A stretch of 64,000 nucleotides of DNA from CAVUDO01 sp963740255 (GTDB lineage: Bacteria > Actinomycetota > Actinomycetes > Mycobacteriales > Cryptosporangiaceae). Under the pieces are notes generated by a model that was given only the letters and a program-made list of their open reading frames with translations, did no database searches and had not been told where the DNA came from. Positions 61,318 to 64,000 of the stretch are shown piece after piece (within the stretch, counting starts at the first letter, position 1; each line of letters opens with the position of its first letter). A program made the position numbers and the translations under genes. The stretch spans positions 1,302,001 through 1,366,000 of the forward strand of contig CAVUDO010000002.1 of assembly GCA_963740255.1 (NCBI GenBank), read 5' to 3'.

Positions 61318-62898
61318 TTGACCGTGACCGACCGCCCCCACAGCCCCGGGCACCCCCCCACCCCCGGGCACCCCCACCGCCCCGGACAGCCCGCGGACCC
61401 CGCGCTCCCCCCCGGCACCCCCGCGGTGGCCGACGGCGCACTGGTCTCGACAAGTCCGGCCACCGGCGAGGAGGTCGGCCGAATCCCGATTTCCGACGCC
61501 GACGCGGTGGCCGACGCCGTCGCCCGGGCGAAGGACGCCGCGCGGTGGTGGGCCGGACTCGGGTTCCACGGGCGGCGCACCCGGCTGCTCGCCTGGCGTT
61601 CGCTGATGGTGCGCCGGACGGACGAGCTGACGACGCTGGTGCACCGGGAGAACGGCAAGCCGACCGACGACGCGATGCTGGAGATGCTCGGCGCCGTCCA
61701 CCACCTGGACTGGGCAGCGAAGCAGGCAGCCAAGGTGCTCGGCCCGCGGCGGGTGCCGTCCGGGCTGCTGATGGCCAACCAGACCGCCTCGCTGCAGTAC
61801 CAGCCGATGGGCGTCGTCGGCGTGATCGGGCCGTGGAACTACCCGGTGCTGACCCCGATGGGCTCGATCGCGTACGCGCTGGCGGCCGGCAACGCTGTGG
61901 TTTTCAAGCCGAGCGAGTACACGCCGGCGATCGGGAAGTGGCTGGTGGACACGTTCGCCGAGGTGGTGCCGGAGCAGCCGGTGTTCCAGGGCGTGTACGG
62001 GTTCGGCGCGACCGGGGCGGCGCTGTGCACGGCCGGCGTGGACAAGATCGCGTTCACCGGCTCGACCGCGACCGGCAAGAAGATCATGGCCGCCTGCGCC
62101 GACCAGCTGACGCCCGTGCTGATCGAGTGCGGCGGCAAGGACGCCTTCCTGGTGGACGCCGACGCCGACCTCGACTCCGCGGCCGACGCCGCGGTCTGGG
62201 GCGGCATGAGCAACGCCGGCCAGACCTGCGTGGGTGTCGAACGGATCTACGTCCACGAGGCCGTGTACGAACCATTCGTGGCCAAGCTCACCGAGAAGGC
62301 CAAGGCCCTCACCGCGGGCGCCGCCGCGGACGCGCACTTCGGACCGATCACGATGCCGTCCCAGGTGGCCGTGATCCGCCGGCACGTGGACCATGCGCTG
62401 GCCTGCGGCGGGACGGCGGTGGTGGGCGGGCCCGAAGCGGTGGGCGACACGTTCGTGCAGCCGGTCGTCCTGGTGGACGTGCCCGAGGACTGCGCGGCCG
62501 TCCAGGAGGAGACGTTCGGCCCGACGATCACCGTGAAGAAGGTGCGCGACCTGGACGAGGCGATCGAGTTGGCCAACGGGACCGAGTACGGGCTCGCCTC
62601 GACGGTGTTCTCCAAGGCGCGCGGCGTCGAGGCGGCCCGGCGGCTCCGGGCGGGCATGACGTCGGTGAACGCGATCCTGGCGTTCGTCGGGGTCGGGGCG
62701 CTGCCGTTCGGCGGCGTCGGGGCGTCCGGGTTCGGCCGCATCCACGGCGAGGACGGGCTGCGCGAGTTCGCCCAGCCCAAGGCCATCACCCGCCAGCGCT
62801 TCGCGACGCCGATGCCGATCTACAGCTTCGACCGCACCGAGCGGACCAACGCTCTCCTGCGCCGGACGATGCGCATGCTCTACGGCGGCCGCCGCTGA
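61318..62898 (+). CDS. aldehyde dehydrogenase family protein
   Basis: About 526 residues. GPWNYPVLTPMGSIAYALAAGN, FTGSTATGKKI, the catalytic Glu in LIECGGKDAF and Cys in NAGQTCVGVERI, and ETFGPTITV are family hallmarks. The C-terminus ends in a basic segment (LLRRTMRMLYGGRR). It oxidises an aldehyde with NAD(P)+; succinate-semialdehyde dehydrogenases are among the closer relatives, but the substrate is open. TTG 61318 lies 7 nt after AGGAG; GTG 61324 and GTG 61423 are alternatives. The first 35 residues are a Pro/Gly/His-rich, low-complexity extension that may not be translated. Confidence 0.88.
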   Translation: MTVTDRPHSPGHPPTPGHPHRPGQPADPALPPGTPAVADGALVSTSPATGEEVGRIPISDADAVADAVARAKDAARWWAGLGFHGRRTRLLAWRSLMVRRTDELTTLVHRENGKPTDDAMLEMLGAVHHLDWAAKQAAKVLGPRRVPSGLLMANQTASLQYQPMGVVGVIGPWNYPVLTPMGSIAYALAAGNAVVFKPSEYTPAIGKWLVDTFAEVVPEQPVFQGVYGFGATGAALCTAGVDKIAFTGSTATGKKIMAACADQLTPVLIECGGKDAFLVDADADLDSAADAAVWGGMSNAGQTCVGVERIYVHEAVYEPFVAKLTEKAKALTAGAAADAHFGPITMPSQVAVIRRHVDHALACGGTAVVGGPEAVGDTFVQPVVLVDVPEDCAAVQEETFGPTITVKKVRDLDEAIELANGTEYGLASTVFSKARGVEAARRLRAGMTSVNAILAFVGVGALPFGGVGASGFGRIHGEDGLREFAQPKAITRQRFATPMPIYSFDRTERTNALLRRTMRMLYGGRR

Positions 62899-62940
62899 CC
62901 GCACCGCGGACGAACGGGCGGGCCGGTCCCACCCACCCGG

Positions 62941-62946
62941 TAACGT
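62941..62946 (+). promoter_or_regulatory. -10 box of leaderless oligopeptidase gene
   Basis: TAACGT ends exactly 7 nt before ATG 62954; no ribosome binding site is present. Confidence 0.55.
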
Positions 62947-62953
62947 CGGCGGC

Positions 62954-64000
62954 ATGAGTTCGACGACGCCCGTCACGGGCCGTTCCACCACGCCCGCGCC
63001 ATCCACCGCGTCTCGTCCCACCCCGCCGGTGGCCAAGCAGGTGCCGTCGGTCCGGAGCCACCACGGCGACGACGTCCTCGACCCGTACGCCTGGCTCGCC
63101 GACAAGGACGACCCGGACACGATCGCCTACCTCGACGACGAGAACACCCACACCGAGCAGCGCACCGCACACCTGGCCGCCCTGCGCGAGACCCTGTTCG
63201 AGGAGATCAAGACCCGGACCCAGGAGACCGACCTCTCCGTGCCGGCCCGGCACCGCGACCACTGGTACTACAGCCGCACGGTCGAGGGCCAGCAGTACGG
63301 CATCCACTGCCGCTGCCCCGCCGCGGCCGGCGACCCCACGCCCCCCTCGCCGTCCGGCGGCACACCGCTGCCGGGTGAGGAGATCCTCCTGGACGAGAAC
63401 GCGGCGGCCGGCGGCCACCCGTTCTTCTCGCTCGGCGCCTTCGAGGTGAGCCCGGACGGCCACCTGCTGGCGTACTCCACCGACTTCGTCGGGAACGAGC
63501 GCTACACGCTGCGGATCAGGGACCTGCGCACTGGCGAGACGCTGGCCGACGAGGTCCCCGACACGTCCTACGGCACCGCGTGGTCGGCCGACGGCTCGAC
63601 GCTGTTCTACCTGACGGTGGACGAGGCGTGGCGGCCCTACCGGGTGTGGCGGCACGCGGTGGGCACCCCGGCCGCCGGCGACGTGCTGCTGCTGGAAGAG
63701 CCGGACGAACGGTTCTGGGTAGGCGTCGGCCTGACCCGCAGCGAGCGCTACGTCCTGATCGAGATGCGGAGCAAGCTCACCACCGAGGTGCGCGTCGTCG
63801 ACGCCGCCGACCCGAACTCGGAGCCCTGGGTGTTCGGCCACGGCCGCCGCGAGGGGGTCGAGTTCACCGTCGACCACCAGGGCGAGAAGTTCCTGGTGCT
63901 GCACAACGACGGCGCCGAGAACTTCGCGCTGGTCTCGGTGCCGGTCACCGACACCACCGACGAGACCACGCTGATCGGGCACCGCGCCGACACCCGGCTG
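62954..64000 (+). CDS. ptrB: oligopeptidase B-like S9 family peptidase, 3' end missing
   Basis: The frame is open from ATG 62954 to the window end (349 residues seen of an expected ~700). After a Thr/Pro-rich start, HHGDDVLDPYAWLADKDDPDTI and DDENTHTEQ match the N-terminus of prolyl oligopeptidase/oligopeptidase B, and WYYSRTVEGQQY, SPDGHLLAYSTDFVGNE and DTSYGTAWSADGSTLFYL are blades of the gating propeller. The catalytic Ser-Asp-His domain lies outside. It would cleave basic or proline peptides; the WYYSR-EG-QY propeller favours oligopeptidase B. Confidence 0.88.
   Translation, partial: MSSTTPVTGRSTTPAPSTASRPTPPVAKQVPSVRSHHGDDVLDPYAWLADKDDPDTIAYLDDENTHTEQRTAHLAALRETLFEEIKTRTQETDLSVPARHRDHWYYSRTVEGQQYGIHCRCPAAAGDPTPPSPSGGTPLPGEEILLDENAAAGGHPFFSLGAFEVSPDGHLLAYSTDFVGNERYTLRIRDLRTGETLADEVPDTSYGTAWSADGSTLFYLTVDEAWRPYRVWRHAVGTPAAGDVLLLEEPDERFWVGVGLTRSERYVLIEMRSKLTTEVRVVDAADPNSEPWVFGHGRREGVEFTVDHQGEKFLVLHNDGAENFALVSVPVTDTTDETTLIGHRADTRL

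Overview
The window is 64 kb of very GC-rich, densely coded DNA with GTG and TTG starts, many 4-nt stop/start overlaps and apparently leaderless -10 boxes. It is chromosomal DNA of an actinomycete. Two adjacent hendecad coiled-coil proteins beside a methylmalonyl-CoA epimerase resemble the Scy/FilP polarity locus of filamentous species, so a mycelial, non-Streptomyces actinomycete is likely; the genus cannot be fixed from the sequence. No tRNA, rRNA, CRISPR array, transposase or prophage was seen.

Region 1 (1-12.1 kb) resembles the mycobacterial Rv3031-Rv3039c neighbourhood linked to methylglucose lipopolysaccharide: a GH57 branching enzyme (5' cut off), a GT4 alpha-1,4-glucosyltransferase, a hexapeptide acyltransferase, an Rv3037c-like methyltransferase and an enoyl-CoA hydratase. 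A DUF885 protein, a GNAT, a secreted serine protease, an IlvG-like ThDP enzyme and two paralogous membrane-anchored proteins are interleaved.

Region 2 (12.1-24.0 kb) looks inserted between the hydratase and an Rv3041c-like ABC ATPase. It holds an amine-oxidase-type flavoprotein, a flippase-GT2 fusion diverging from an epimerase/GT-C/small lipoprotein operon across a candidate IdeR/DmdR iron box, a complete Fe(III) ABC transporter, and an ECF sigma factor with a coupled membrane PD40 protein.

Region 3 (24.0-38.6 kb) is glycogen/trehalose metabolism: glgX, glgP with a membrane protein, and the GlgE pathway (glgE-treS-mak and glgB), followed by a small conserved ORF. TreS makes maltose, Mak phosphorylates it, GlgE polymerises it and GlgB branches the glucan; GlgP and GlgX degrade it.

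Region 4 (38.7-52.5 kb) is central carbon and nitrogen metabolism: a 180-kDa NAD-glutamate dehydrogenase, a thioredoxin-TPR protein, an acyl-CoA mutase large subunit, a MarR regulator, a DUF3817 protein, the MeaB chaperone, a thiolase, methylmalonyl-CoA epimerase and crotonyl-CoA carboxylase/reductase. Together these suggest supply and interconversion of methylmalonyl- and ethylmalonyl-CoA. Several promoters carry perfect or near-perfect palindromes typical of TetR-family operators, but no TetR gene lies in the window.

Region 5 (52.6-64 kb) holds the two Scy/FilP-like proteins, an SDR, an alpha/beta hydrolase, a small zinc-ribbon protein, a fused double 3-hydroxyacyl-CoA dehydrogenase, an aldehyde dehydrogenase and an oligopeptidase B cut by the window end.
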